A stretch of DNA of 64,000 nucleotides from Desertivirga xinjiangensis (GCF_024436435.1 NZ_JAFMZP010000003.1:248001-312000); one strand, 5' to 3'; shown: positions 44,638 through 54,958, counted from the first letter of the stretch. Numbers and translations: made by a program. The notes: generated from the sequence alone by a model not told the origin.

Positions 44638-47600
44638 ATGAAGCAAGTTTTTGCTGCTTTATGCTTTTCACTTATTCCTTTTATAAATTGCTTAGCCCAA
44701 GAGCATCTTGTTAAAGGAAAAGTCAGTGAGGAACATAGTGGTAGGCCATTACAGGGTGTAAGAGTTAATATAAAAGACAGTAAACATTCAGCCTTAACAG
44801 ATCTCGGAGGCAATTATCAATTACTGGTACCAAATGAGAATTCAGTATTAATATATTCCTCGATAGGTTATGAAAAGCAGGAGGTGAGTTTAAGAGGGCG
44901 GTCAATACTTGATGTATTCCTTAAACAAAGCAATCAAACCCTCGATGAAGTAATGGTAGTTGCTTATGGAACTGTAAGAAAAGAAAGTTTTACAGGTTCT
45001 GTATCGGAAGTAAGATCAGAGACTTTTGAAAACCGGCCCATTACTTCTTTTGAAAAAGCTTTACAAGGTGCTGCATCCGGAGTTCAGGTTACAAGCGTTT
45101 CTGGTCAGCCAGGATCAAGCTCGACAGTAAGAATAAGAGGAGTAGGTTCATTCAACGCCTCTAGCACTCCATTATATGTTTTAGATGGTGTTGCAATCAC
45201 CAATGGAAATATGAGTTACATGGCGCAGTCTGACGTTACATATACCGGAGATGTTCTGTCCTCTTTGAATCCAAATGACATTGAATCTGTAACTGTTTTA
45301 AAAGACGCATCTGCTTCTGCAATTTATGGTTCAAGGGCAGCAAATGGTGTTATTCTAATAAATACCAAGAAGGGAAAAGCTGGAAAAACAAACTTCTCCG
45401 CCAGATCCAATGCTGGATATTCATCTGAAGCGGTGTCCAAACACGCTGTCTTAAATGGCGCCGAGTATTACAAACTTTATTGGGACTATTATTATAAACA
45501 ACGCAGGGCGCTCAACGATTCTGAAACTGACGCGGTAAGTTTTGCGAACAAGCAAACCAATAAAACGTTATTCGGATCGGAAACTAAAAGCAACTACAAC
45601 ACTACTAGTCCATATGTAGCGAATGGTGTACTAGCAGAAAATGCACGTTTATATTATGACACTGATTGGCGCAAGGAAGTGCTGAGAAGGGGACTCACAA
45701 AGAACATTGATATATCGGCTGAAGGCGGAGCTGAAAAAATTAAGTTTTTTGTTTCAGGAGGATATTTTAGTCAGGATGGAATTGTACTTGGCTCAGATTT
45801 TAAGAGATACTCGGGAAGATTCAACATATCCAATGATGTTTCTGATAACTTTACTGTGGGAATAACCAACCATCTTTCCTATACAGATCAAAATACCCCT
45901 GCAGGCGGAACCGGAGCTGCTAATCCAGTCAGATTTGGGGACCTTGTTTCCAATATTTATCCATTATATGCCCTTGATTCAAATGGAGAACCCCTTATAA
46001 ATTCTATAACAGGACAAAGGGAGTATAATTACAGCAATCCTTTAACAAATGATTATAACCCGCTTGCTTTAAACGAACTCGATGAATATAACACCAGAAC
46101 GGCACGGGTAATTACAAGTCCATTCGCTGAATTAAAGATATTAAAGACCCTCAAAGCTCGTTCTACTGTCGGCATTGACTATATCGCAAATAGAGAGAGA
46201 CAATTTTATAACATGCAGCATGGCAATGGAACTGGAGTGCGCGGTCGCGGTTATCGTTTTTCAAGGGAAGATATTACACTAACATTTATTAATACCCTAA
46301 ACTATAACAAAACGTTTGGTGAACACAGCGTTGACGTCTTACTTGGTCAAGAAGCTTATAAAACAAAAAGAGATAACACCTATAGTCAGGCTACCAACTT
46401 TGCTTTCCCTGGTGCAGATGAACTAATTGGTGCCTCCATTCCTTCTATTGCCCGCTCTTTCTTGTCAGAGCAAAAATTTGAATCTTACTTTACAAGGCTC
46501 AACTATAGTTACAAAAATAGATATTACATTTCGGGAAGCTTTCGAAGAGATGGTTCTTCAGTTTTTGGTCCCGGCTTCAAATTTGGAAACTTTTACTCCA
46601 TCGGTGGAGCCTGGCGTCTTAGCCAGGAAAACTTCTTAAGCGAGATAGAATTTCTTGACGAGCTAAAATTGAAGGCGAGTTATGGCGTATCGGGGAATGA
46701 TCGACTTGGAGTTGATAACAACCGCAGCCTCGAAAATCGTTATGCATGGCAGGCGCTTTATAGCCTCGGTAAGAACTATGAAGGTCAAACAGGGATGAAC
46801 TTCTCTCAACTCGAAAACAGAGACTTGCATTGGGAAAAAACCAGATCTACAGATATAGGTCTGGAAGTTTCTTTCCTGAAAAATAGAATTAGCGCAGAGA
46901 TTTCATATTATAACCGCGGATCAGATGAACTGCTATTTCAAAAGCCATTGTCGAAACTTACTGGTTTCGACTACATTAATAGTAATCTCGGCGCAATGGA
47001 TAATCGTGGCTTTGAAATATTCTTAAAATCCAAGCCACTAGGATCAAAAGAGCTCGACTGGACTACATCATTCAATCTCACGTCTAACAAGAATACAATA
47101 AGGAGGATGACTCAAAACGAGATTATTGAAAACGGGACATCTAAACGCTGGACAGTTGGAGAGGATCGCTATCAGTGGTATATCAGAGAATACGCGGGCA
47201 TAGATCCACAGACAGGCAGACCATTATGGTACGTAGACGAACTTGGTACAGACGGCAAGCCCAATGGAAACCGGTTAACGACCAGTAACCCAAGTTTAGC
47301 AACACAGTACGGAGGGCAGGGGTCCTCACTTCCTAAGGTCACTGGCGGATTTAATAATACTTTCAGATATGAAAACTTCGATCTAAACATCTTTACATAT
47401 TTTTCGGCAGGAAATAAAATCTATGATAGCTTGTACAGCCTTCTCATGCATGGTGGGGAAACTTCTGGAACACAAATGTCCCGGGACATACTGAATGCCT
47501 GGAAAAATCCCGGGGATATCACTGATGTTCCAAGATTTGCTGTTACTAATACGGATCTTGGAAATTATACCTCGTCCAGATTCCTGGTAGATGGATCTTA

Positions 47601-47817
47601 CATCCGCGTCAAAAACCTCACCTTAGGATATTCTCTTAATCAACGACTATTGAGATCGGCGAAGTTGTCTTCTGCACGAATCTATTTGATGGCCGAAAAC
47701 CCGTTTACCCTGGCTAAACATAAAGGGATGGATCCGGAGATCGAAAACTCTGGCATCAGCAGCAGTGATGTTCCTAACATTAAAACCATATCATTAGGCA
47801 TTAACATTGGATTATAA
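44638..47817 (+). CDS. SusC/RagA-family TonB-dependent outer-membrane receptor (unit 1)
   Basis: Protein of 1,059 residues. Signal peptide (1-20, ending NCLAQ), carboxypeptidase-like regulatory domain (about 25-100, VKGKVSEEHSGRPLQGVRVNIKDS), plug domain (about 115-230) with the SusC signatures RIRGVGSFNASSTPLYVLDGV and LKDASASAIYGSRAANGVILI, then a large beta-barrel. It imports a nutrient captured by the partner SusD-like lipoprotein, powered by TonB. There is no STN domain, so it is not wired to a sigma/anti-sigma pair. No degradative enzyme is nearby, so the substrate is unknown. Confidence 0.95.
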   Translation: MKQVFAALCFSLIPFINCLAQEHLVKGKVSEEHSGRPLQGVRVNIKDSKHSALTDLGGNYQLLVPNENSVLIYSSIGYEKQEVSLRGRSILDVFLKQSNQTLDEVMVVAYGTVRKESFTGSVSEVRSETFENRPITSFEKALQGAASGVQVTSVSGQPGSSSTVRIRGVGSFNASSTPLYVLDGVAITNGNMSYMAQSDVTYTGDVLSSLNPNDIESVTVLKDASASAIYGSRAANGVILINTKKGKAGKTNFSARSNAGYSSEAVSKHAVLNGAEYYKLYWDYYYKQRRALNDSETDAVSFANKQTNKTLFGSETKSNYNTTSPYVANGVLAENARLYYDTDWRKEVLRRGLTKNIDISAEGGAEKIKFFVSGGYFSQDGIVLGSDFKRYSGRFNISNDVSDNFTVGITNHLSYTDQNTPAGGTGAANPVRFGDLVSNIYPLYALDSNGEPLINSITGQREYNYSNPLTNDYNPLALNELDEYNTRTARVITSPFAELKILKTLKARSTVGIDYIANRERQFYNMQHGNGTGVRGRGYRFSREDITLTFINTLNYNKTFGEHSVDVLLGQEAYKTKRDNTYSQATNFAFPGADELIGASIPSIARSFLSEQKFESYFTRLNYSYKNRYYISGSFRRDGSSVFGPGFKFGNFYSIGGAWRLSQENFLSEIEFLDELKLKASYGVSGNDRLGVDNNRSLENRYAWQALYSLGKNYEGQTGMNFSQLENRDLHWEKTRSTDIGLEVSFLKNRISAEISYYNRGSDELLFQKPLSKLTGFDYINSNLGAMDNRGFEIFLKSKPLGSKELDWTTSFNLTSNKNTIRRMTQNEIIENGTSKRWTVGEDRYQWYIREYAGIDPQTGRPLWYVDELGTDGKPNGNRLTTSNPSLATQYGGQGSSLPKVTGGFNNTFRYENFDLNIFTYFSAGNKIYDSLYSLLMHGGETSGTQMSRDILNAWKNPGDITDVPRFAVTNTDLGNYTSSRFLVDGSYIRVKNLTLGYSLNQRLLRSAKLSSARIYLMAENPFTLAKHKGMDPEIENSGISSSDVPNIKTISLGINIGL

Positions 47818-47824
47818 AAAGGAA

Positions 47825-49276
47825 ATGAGCTTTAAAAATAGAAATAGTATCAAATGTATTATATTGATCCTTCTGGCTAGCATTTTAGGCTGCAAGAAAG
47901 ATTTTTTAGATACTTCGCCAACCGAGCAGGTAGATGCAGATGAAGTTTTCAAAAGCTTGGAAAAGATACAAATTGCTATGACAGGCATTTATGATCTTAC
48001 CACTACTGCCTCAAACACCTCTGCCTATTCGCACAACATGATCCTTAACGCAGATGTTAAAGGTGGTGATGTTCTCATTGTAAGTACTGGCAACTACGGT
48101 CGCTTTACTAACGGCTATCAATTTGTTGAAACAGTTACATCTTATGAACCTACCGAATATTGGGCGACATCCTATCAGATAATCGCAAACACAAACGAGT
48201 TTGTAGATAAGATACCGTCCTCTCCTTTAAATGAATCACAAAAAAAGCGCTACCTAGCCGAGGCGAGAGCGCTTAGGGCAGAGGCTTATTTCTGGTTGAT
48301 AAGATGGTTTGCAAAACCCTACTCATTAGATCCTGAGGCAGCTGGCGTTCCAATTATCAGTAAGCCCTTAGGCCAATATGATACCCCTCCTGCCAGAAGT
48401 AAAGTGAAAGAAGTGTATGCCTTCATACTAGAGGATTTGAAATTTGCAGAACAAAACCTGGGAGAACAGAATAGCATCTATCGAATGAACATTCCTGCTA
48501 TTCAAGGATTCCTCGCACGAGTTTATCTTACCATGGAAAATTGGCCGGAAGCGGTTAAGTACGCGAAACTTGCAAGAGCCAACAAACCATTAAGTCCGGC
48601 AAACGACCTTCTTAAAGGGTTTTTTAGTCCTACATCGGAATGGATTTACGCTATGAACGTTCGAACAGATGATAATCAGGGACTATTAGGAGTGCATTCA
48701 TTCTATGAACCATATGATGTTGGTTATTCGACCTTCAGAGCCACCACCGAGTTTTTTAATTCATTTGCTGAAGCTGACATCCGTAAAAAACAGTTTCTCG
48801 TAAAAAGCTCAGTAAACGCCGATGCCAATACCGCTATCTATAGAATGAAAGGTGAGGGATACTTAATTAACAAATTCGATTACACCACCACTACTGCTAG
48901 AAATCAGGTTCTGATTCGATCTGCCGAGATGTGGCTGATAGAGGCAGAAGCGGAGGCTCGCCAGGGAATAACCCATGAGACCGAAGCCAAACTCGCTCTT
49001 CTTGAAATACAACGAAGAGCAGGAGTAGCAACCACGGTATCACCAAACACAGGAGATGCTTTGATTGAGGAGATAATGACAGAGCGATCAAAGGAATTAT
49101 ATGGCGAAGGACATAAATTTTTCGATTTGCTGAGAACGAAATCTCCGGTTAACCGGACCGGCTCAACAAGCCACTGGAAAATTGTTAACTACCTCCCTGG
49201 AGACAAAAAGTTAGTTTTACCTATTCCGCAGGATGAAATCAACGCAAATCCTAATATTGAACCGAACCCATTGTAA
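47825..49276 (+). CDS. SusD/RagB-family nutrient-binding lipoprotein (unit 1)
   Basis: Protein of 483 residues with a lipoprotein signal (lipobox ILGC) followed by KKDFLDTSPTEQV, the standard SusD mature start. TPR-like helices include LAEARALRAEAYFWLIRWF and FLARVYLTMENWPEAVKYAK. The C-terminal ITERSKELYGEGHKFFDLLR-type block (here MTERSKELYGEGHKFFDLLR) is typical. The chosen ATG is at 47825; the frame runs back to 47807, overlapping the susC stop, so the two are coupled. It forms the lid of the SusC transporter on the cell surface. Confidence 0.94.
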   Translation: MSFKNRNSIKCIILILLASILGCKKDFLDTSPTEQVDADEVFKSLEKIQIAMTGIYDLTTTASNTSAYSHNMILNADVKGGDVLIVSTGNYGRFTNGYQFVETVTSYEPTEYWATSYQIIANTNEFVDKIPSSPLNESQKKRYLAEARALRAEAYFWLIRWFAKPYSLDPEAAGVPIISKPLGQYDTPPARSKVKEVYAFILEDLKFAEQNLGEQNSIYRMNIPAIQGFLARVYLTMENWPEAVKYAKLARANKPLSPANDLLKGFFSPTSEWIYAMNVRTDDNQGLLGVHSFYEPYDVGYSTFRATTEFFNSFAEADIRKKQFLVKSSVNADANTAIYRMKGEGYLINKFDYTTTTARNQVLIRSAEMWLIEAEAEARQGITHETEAKLALLEIQRRAGVATTVSPNTGDALIEEIMTERSKELYGEGHKFFDLLRTKSPVNRTGSTSHWKIVNYLPGDKKLVLPIPQDEINANPNIEPNPL

Positions 49277-49639
49277 ATTCATTTTAAATTTAGGTGAGAA
49301 GGCTCCGAAGATATTCGGGGCCTTTTTTATGAGATTAACCTTCGGTTTTTCAGTTGATGTAACATCAATTAGTGAAAACATTCACAATTCGCAAGCGTTG
49401 TTTGTATATATGCACTGTATCTACCAATCAAGAGCATATACCAGATAAAAACCTTTGTATTTGCGAGGAACTTCACCACTTAATGGCTGAAACTTTACTT
49501 GAAAACTTAAAACAGAAAGGACCAGACAGCGAAATCAACCGGTTTTTTTAGAAAAAAACCAATAAATGACTTAAATCATTTAAACATTCACAGAATTTTT
49601 GTGTATTTATTATTAATTGATCATTAATTAAAAAGAGGT
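49277..49639. other. 363-base gap between the two SusCD units
   Basis: Contains the terminator at 49299-49328 and otherwise no recognisable gene. A 22-residue frame at 49483-49551 is probably chance. A weak A/T-only hairpin lies at 49541-49560. The last 80 bases are strongly AT-rich and presumably contain the promoter of the second susC. Confidence 0.65.
49299..49328 (+). terminator. Rho-independent terminator after SusD unit 1
   Basis: Stem AAGGCTCCGAA (49299-49309) / TTCGGGGCCTT (49314-49324), 11 pairs with one G-T, loop GATA, then a T-run. It separates the two SusCD units transcriptionally. Confidence 0.85.
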
Positions 49640-52600
49640 ATGAGAAAAAAATCGACATTTTTTTCTCTCTTGCTACTATGTGCAATAAATATATTTGCGC
49701 AAGAGCGTACTGTCACAGGTACGGTAACAGCGAGAGAGGACGGCCTGCCACTTCCCGGAGTAAGTGTCAGAATCAAGGGTGCTACTGTAGGCACCCAAAC
49801 TAACGCTAACGGCGTCTATTCAATAAACGTGCCAGACCAGGGTGCCACTCTTGTATTTATCTACATTGGCTACGCAAACCAGGAAATTAGTGTGGGAACC
49901 AGAACTTCGATAGACGTTGTTATGGAAACAGATGCCACGCAGCTAGGAGAGGTTGTAGTAACAGCTCTAGGGATGTCAAGGCAACAGCGAACCATTGGCT
50001 ATGCAGCCACAACGGTTAAATCGGAAGATATAACCCAGGCAAGAAATGCTAACGTAATGAGCGGTATCCAGGGTAAAGTTGCAGGCGTCACGATATCAAA
50101 TAGCGGGGGGCCCGGAGCGTCAACCAAAGTCATTATCCGGGGAGTCTCATCATTTTCAGGTGGCAATAATCCTCTATACGTTATAGATGGAGTACCAATC
50201 AACAACAACACCGCCGACAATGGTTTCGCCAGTGATCCAACCACTCAAACAGTTGACCGGGTTAATCGCTCGGTTGATTTTGGAAACCAGGCTAATGACA
50301 TTAACCCTGAGGACGTTGAATCTGTTACTATACTAAAAGGAGCATCTGCAACTGCCCTTTATGGTTCAAGAGCTTCACATGGAGTAATCATGATCACAAC
50401 CAAAAAAGGCCAGTTAAATCAGAAGCTGAACGTAACTTATACCGGATCGGCAAACTTCACTAATGTTTTAAGGGTGCCCCAAACGCAGAATGTATTTGGT
50501 CAGGGTTGGCCCTATTTTGCCACCGAAGAAAACGGCTCATGGGGACCAAAGCTAAACGGCCAGATTAAAAGTTGGGGAGCTGAAGTTAATGGACAAAGCA
50601 GGGAAAAACCTTTTTCCTATGTAAAGAACAATGTCCGAGACTTTTATGATACCGGCTCAGATTTTCAAAATGCAGTTTCTATATCCGGAGGGGGCGAGCA
50701 TAATTCTGTTCTCTTTTCTTACTCAAACACAGCGCAAAATGGAGTCGTACCAAATAACGCTGACAAATTTTCGAGAAATAATTTTTCCTTAAGAGGAACT
50801 TCAAAATACGGAAAGTTTGATGCTAACTACAGCTTAAATTACATTCGCAGGGATGTCAGTGCAGTTGCTGCAGGACAGGGCACAACCGACGGTGGATCAA
50901 CGCTTTACCAGGAACTTTTAGCCATACCTGTCGATATTCCCATTAGCCAGTTGAAAGATTATAACAATATCTATAACAATGTTGACAACTACTTCACTGT
51001 ATATGCAGACAACCCCTATTTCGTTATTAATGAAAATGGATCCAGACTTCAGGACGATCGGGTTTTTGGTAAGTTGGAATTAGGTTATGAAGTATTTAAT
51101 GGAACCCGAGCTATTGGACGACTGGGGGGAGATTTTAATAATGCCAGGACTCATGATTGGGGAGCTATTGTCAATTTCAGTCCAGGATCCTATTCGGAAG
51201 AATGGGGAAAAGCGCCTACCGTAGGACGGTATGGCGAAACCTTTAGAAAAGATGGCCAGATCGACTTAAACCTCATGCTCCAGGGGGATTACAAAATAAA
51301 TAATGATATTAGATTGGGTGGTACAATTGGTTATAATTACAATCAAAGAAGGTTCAACTATCTCAATTCTTACATAACCGGTTTAAATGTTCCCAAATGG
51401 TACAGTTTGGAAAATAAAACAACATCAGAGCCAATATCTTCATCCATTCTCAATCTACGTCGCCTAATGGCTGCATATGCAAATATTGACTTTGGGTTTA
51501 GAGACTATTGGTTTGTAAATGTATCGATGCGGAACGACTGGTCTTCAACATTACCAACCAACAACAGAAGCTATTTCTATGGTGGCGTAAATTCAGCGCT
51601 GGTTCTGACTGATATGTTTTCAGAAATTCAATCCGAAAAACTCAATTATCTCAAAGTAAGGGCCGCATGGGGTCAAACTGGTAACGATGCTGCCCCTTAT
51701 CGAGTTGGAACTCCTTTTGTGCCCTCAAGACCGCGGCTAGCTTTCGGAGATTTATATCTTCCACTAAACGGGATCTTGGGATTAACGGAGTTGAATAACA
51801 AGGGGAACGAAAATCTCAAGCCAGAAATCACCACAGAATGGGAGTTGGGATTTGATACCAGATGGTTTGATAACCGAGTTGGCCTGGATTTCTCCTATTA
51901 CAACCGAAAAACAGTAGACCAAATTGTGCGTGCAAGCGTACCGGCAGAAACTGGTTACACTACACAGACTTTGAATATTGGCAATATTGCTAACAGAGGG
52001 GTAGAAGCTCGCTTATCATTGATTCCCGTTAGAACTAATGATTTTAGATGGGACCTTGGCGCTAATTTCACAAAAAATGTGAGCAAAGTACTCAAGCTCT
52101 ATGGCGACGCTCAGGAAATCCTGATTGAAGATGCCTATTCAGTTGACTTTGTTGCACGAGTAGGGGAACCACTGGGTATATTCCGTGTACCATCTGTTAG
52201 AAGAGTGCCCTCCGGTCCGGATGCCGGTAAAATAATTGTCAACACCTTAGGATATGAACAAATAGACGCAAGTGCTAAGGACGATGTAGGATCCTCAAAC
52301 CCAGACTTTATTTTGGGTATAACAAATGGGTTAACTTATAAAAATTTTTCTTTAAATGCAGTAGTAGACTGGCGAAAAGGAGGCAAATTTTACTCCTATA
52401 CTAAGCAACTAAGCGCATTTGTGGGAAACAATATGGAAACCACCTTCAACGAACGTCAACCATTTGTTGTTCCAAATTCAGTAAGGGAAATTGTGGCCGA
52501 AGATGGCACGGTAAGTTATGTCGAGAATAATATTCAGATTAACAATACCGATATGTATAACTATTGGTATGGAAACACTAATCCCTATCGCTGGAGAGAT

Positions 52601-52864
52601 TATGTTCTCGACAGAGACTACTTAAAGTTACGGGAAGTGGTATTAACTTACACATTACCTAAGTCGGTCCTTACAAGATCAAAGCTATCTAAGGTTGATG
52701 TGAGTCTGATTGGAAGAAATTTGTTACTCTTTACCCCTAAATCCAACACGTTCGTCGACCCGGAAGCTACAAGTTATGGAAATGATATCATTTCAGAAAT
52801 TGGAGAATTCGCTGCCGGGCCGTCAATGCGCAGCTTCGGAGCGAGTGTAAGGGTCACATTTTAA
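49640..52864 (+). CDS. SusC/RagA-family TonB-dependent outer-membrane receptor (unit 2)
   Basis: Protein of 1,074 residues. Signal peptide ends INIFAQ (about 20). The regulatory domain (about 24-100) reads VTGTVTAREDGLPLPGVSVRIKGA. The plug has GEVVVTALGMSRQQRTIGYA, IIRGVSSFSGGNNPLYVIDGVP and ILKGASATALYGSRASHGVIM, and the barrel follows. It shares the SusC plan with unit 1, but the plug sequences differ clearly, so the two are not a recent duplication. It is preceded by AAAAAGAGGT just before the ATG. Partner SusD starts 11 bases later. Confidence 0.95.
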   Translation: MRKKSTFFSLLLLCAINIFAQERTVTGTVTAREDGLPLPGVSVRIKGATVGTQTNANGVYSINVPDQGATLVFIYIGYANQEISVGTRTSIDVVMETDATQLGEVVVTALGMSRQQRTIGYAATTVKSEDITQARNANVMSGIQGKVAGVTISNSGGPGASTKVIIRGVSSFSGGNNPLYVIDGVPINNNTADNGFASDPTTQTVDRVNRSVDFGNQANDINPEDVESVTILKGASATALYGSRASHGVIMITTKKGQLNQKLNVTYTGSANFTNVLRVPQTQNVFGQGWPYFATEENGSWGPKLNGQIKSWGAEVNGQSREKPFSYVKNNVRDFYDTGSDFQNAVSISGGGEHNSVLFSYSNTAQNGVVPNNADKFSRNNFSLRGTSKYGKFDANYSLNYIRRDVSAVAAGQGTTDGGSTLYQELLAIPVDIPISQLKDYNNIYNNVDNYFTVYADNPYFVINENGSRLQDDRVFGKLELGYEVFNGTRAIGRLGGDFNNARTHDWGAIVNFSPGSYSEEWGKAPTVGRYGETFRKDGQIDLNLMLQGDYKINNDIRLGGTIGYNYNQRRFNYLNSYITGLNVPKWYSLENKTTSEPISSSILNLRRLMAAYANIDFGFRDYWFVNVSMRNDWSSTLPTNNRSYFYGGVNSALVLTDMFSEIQSEKLNYLKVRAAWGQTGNDAAPYRVGTPFVPSRPRLAFGDLYLPLNGILGLTELNNKGNENLKPEITTEWELGFDTRWFDNRVGLDFSYYNRKTVDQIVRASVPAETGYTTQTLNIGNIANRGVEARLSLIPVRTNDFRWDLGANFTKNVSKVLKLYGDAQEILIEDAYSVDFVARVGEPLGIFRVPSVRRVPSGPDAGKIIVNTLGYEQIDASAKDDVGSSNPDFILGITNGLTYKNFSLNAVVDWRKGGKFYSYTKQLSAFVGNNMETTFNERQPFVVPNSVREIVAEDGTVSYVENNIQINNTDMYNYWYGNTNPYRWRDYVLDRDYLKLREVVLTYTLPKSVLTRSKLSKVDVSLIGRNLLLFTPKSNTFVDPEATSYGNDIISEIGEFAAGPSMRSFGASVRVTF

Positions 52865-52875
52865 ATTATTTTGAC

Positions 52876-54375
52876 ATGAAAAAACTTAAAATATTAGCCG
52901 CATTGCTTGTTTTGATCACCACTTATTCAGCGTGCAAAAAGGCTCTAGATATAAACGAGGATCCTAATTATCAGACAGATACAGGCGCAAAGTTCTTGTT
53001 ACCGTCTGGAATTGCATTCTCAGCATCTCGCATAGGTGGAGATTACCAGTTAATAGGCAGTCTATGGGCTCAACAATATGCTCAACACAATAATTCAAGT
53101 CAGTATAGGACCACTGACAATTATAATCTCACAAACGCTAGCTACAATGCAGCATGGGATAATATGTGGGCCGGGGCTCTAAAAGACCTTAGGCTGGCCA
53201 TGGCTAAAGCTGAAGCAGCTGGCGAATGGCATTATTATATTGCTGCCGAAGTAATGTCGGCATTCGACTACCACATTCTAAATGACTTCTATGGAGCAAT
53301 TCCAATTTCAGAAGGGCTAAACTATCAAACTGTCCCGCAGCCAGCGTTCATAGAAAACAAAGCTGCAAATGGAATAATAATTTCAATGCTGGACGATGCG
53401 ATTTCTAAAGAAAGCCAGGCTGCAGCTCTAAGCCCAATGGGAGGAGAAGATTTTGTTTTTGAAGGAAGTATTGAAAATTGGATCCGCTTTGCAAAGTCGT
53501 TAAAATTAAAGATTTTGATGCGAGATTTTGAAGTGAATAGAGTTGCTATTCAAGCTTTACTAAATGAAAATGATCTTCTAACAGTCGATGCAAAAGTGGA
53601 TATTTTTATCGATGCAGAAAACAAATCAAATCCACTTTTTGAACAAGACAGGCGCAAACTAAATACAGCGCAAAATTTGCGGGCAAGCAACACCTTATTA
53701 TCTTATCTGTTGGAAAATGACGATCCCAGGGTTGCAGCCTTTTATGAGACAACTAGCTATGAACCAGAGGATGAAGCCGATGAGGAATGGCCTCTCTATT
53801 TCGGCTTAGAACAAGGGTATTACAATACTCCTGAAAGGTACGAGAACTCACAGACATCAAGAGCTATTATAGAGCCAACTGATCCGGTGTTCTTTATGTC
53901 TGCGGCAGAAGTTGCTTTTCTTAAAGCCGAAGCTAATGCCCGACTAGGAAATTCAACCTCAGCTAAAACGAACTATGATCAGGGAGTTACTCTTGCTTTC
54001 CAAAGGTGGAATTCGGCTGACCTCCCTCTTAATGCAGCAGCGTTTATCTCCCCTGGAGGTGAGTATGCATTCAATACAGCAGCCGGCACAGAAGGTATGA
54101 TCCAGCAGATCATCACTCAAAAATGGATAGCTTCAACCCGTTCACAATCGTGGGATGCATTTTTTGATCAGAACAGAACAGGTTATCCGCCTATCAGCAC
54201 TGTAACTTCAAATGATCCAGCATATGTTCCCGGATCCTTTACTATTTCCAGAACCTCTGTATTACCAGCCGAACAAACACCCCGAAGACTGCTCTTTCCA
54301 AAGAGTTCAAGTGACTACAATCCTAACACCCCAACTGTTGTACCTATATATACAAAAATGTGGTGGCATAAATAA
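52876..54375 (+). CDS. SusD/RagB-like lipoprotein (unit 2, SusD-like_2 type)
   Basis: Protein of 499 residues with lipoprotein signal (lipobox YSAC, Cys20) and KKALDINEDPNYQTD, the start of the second SusD subfamily, which often begins DINxxPN. Helical TPR-like body: ALKDLRLAMAKAEAAGEWHYYIAAEVMSAFDYHILNDFYGAIPISEGL; later EVAFLKAEANARLG and a C-terminal block with IITQKWIASTRSQSWDAFFDQNRTGYPP. This subfamily usually pairs with SusC proteins for small or peptide-like ligands; the ligand here is unknown. Confidence 0.92.
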   Translation: MKKLKILAALLVLITTYSACKKALDINEDPNYQTDTGAKFLLPSGIAFSASRIGGDYQLIGSLWAQQYAQHNNSSQYRTTDNYNLTNASYNAAWDNMWAGALKDLRLAMAKAEAAGEWHYYIAAEVMSAFDYHILNDFYGAIPISEGLNYQTVPQPAFIENKAANGIIISMLDDAISKESQAAALSPMGGEDFVFEGSIENWIRFAKSLKLKILMRDFEVNRVAIQALLNENDLLTVDAKVDIFIDAENKSNPLFEQDRRKLNTAQNLRASNTLLSYLLENDDPRVAAFYETTSYEPEDEADEEWPLYFGLEQGYYNTPERYENSQTSRAIIEPTDPVFFMSAAEVAFLKAEANARLGNSTSAKTNYDQGVTLAFQRWNSADLPLNAAAFISPGGEYAFNTAAGTEGMIQQIITQKWIASTRSQSWDAFFDQNRTGYPPISTVTSNDPAYVPGSFTISRTSVLPAEQTPRRLLFPKSSSDYNPNTPTVVPIYTKMWWHK

Positions 54376-54399
54376 CCGTCGATTTTTAACATTAGCAAG

Positions 54400-54912
54400 A
54401 TGAACATGAAAAAATTTAGAAATATAATCCTGTCACTATTCATAACTGCTTTGATAAGTTGTGAAACCTACCCCGATCAGGAGGTAGAACATTCGCCAAT
54501 ATGGCCTATGGCCGGAGAATGGCTTACCTATGCATATACTCAGGATGGAACCCCGTTCGGAGCGACTACTGCCAACCAACGTGGTACCCGATTGACTCTT
54601 CGAACGTATAACACAGCAGCAAACAGTAGTGACCAAGCATGGATACGCATGGGGACAAACACCCAGGCTCCTGCTATTTGGGGGAAAATCAGTGTAAATG
54701 TTAATGAGAAAACCTTTGCCGGAAGAGATATACCTAACGATCTATTTCCAGGTAAGACATTCAGTTTAAATGAGGCTAAGGTTCTTTTACAAGCAACAAC
54801 AACTCCCTCTGGTGCTGTTGCTGACAGTATTTATATAAACTATATAGCCTCTGACGGAATAACTTACACGCTAAGAGGCCATCGGAGAACCGCATGGACG
54901 CCAACGGAGTAA
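54400..54912 (+). CDS. SusCD-linked lipoprotein (lipid-binding-hydrolase-like family)
   Basis: Protein of 170 residues with a lipoprotein signal (Cys21 in ALISCETYP). The mature part is beta-rich, beginning PIWPMAGEWLTYAYTQDGTPFG and continuing with DQAWIRMG, IWGKISVNVNEKTFAG and DSIYINYIASDGITYTLRGHRRT. This resembles the small lipocalin-like lipoproteins (PF12888-like) commonly encoded after SusD genes of this type. No active-site residues are evident despite the family's hydrolase label. It lies 24 bases after SusD and ends unit 2 at a strong terminator. It is probably a surface accessory that helps capture the ligand. Confidence 0.7.
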   Translation: MNMKKFRNIILSLFITALISCETYPDQEVEHSPIWPMAGEWLTYAYTQDGTPFGATTANQRGTRLTLRTYNTAANSSDQAWIRMGTNTQAPAIWGKISVNVNEKTFAGRDIPNDLFPGKTFSLNEAKVLLQATTTPSGAVADSIYINYIASDGITYTLRGHRRTAWTPTE

Positions 54913-54915
54913 TTT

Positions 54916-54958
54916 AAAAAGCGGTCGTTTACTGTTCAATGTAAACGACCGCTTTTTT
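54916..54958. terminator. Bidirectional terminator between convergent genes
   Basis: Stem of about 17 bp, AAAAAGCGGTCGTTTAC (54916-54932) with GTAAACGACCGCTTTTT (54941-54957), loop TGTTCAAT, T-run on the plus strand and A-run on the left. It serves SusCD unit 2 (plus) and the OmpA-family gene (minus). Confidence 0.92.

Noticed and set aside
49483-49551. A 22-residue frame (MAETLLENLKQK) upstream of the second susC
   Set aside because: Too short, and ends in an A/T hairpin. No sign of conservation can be judged.
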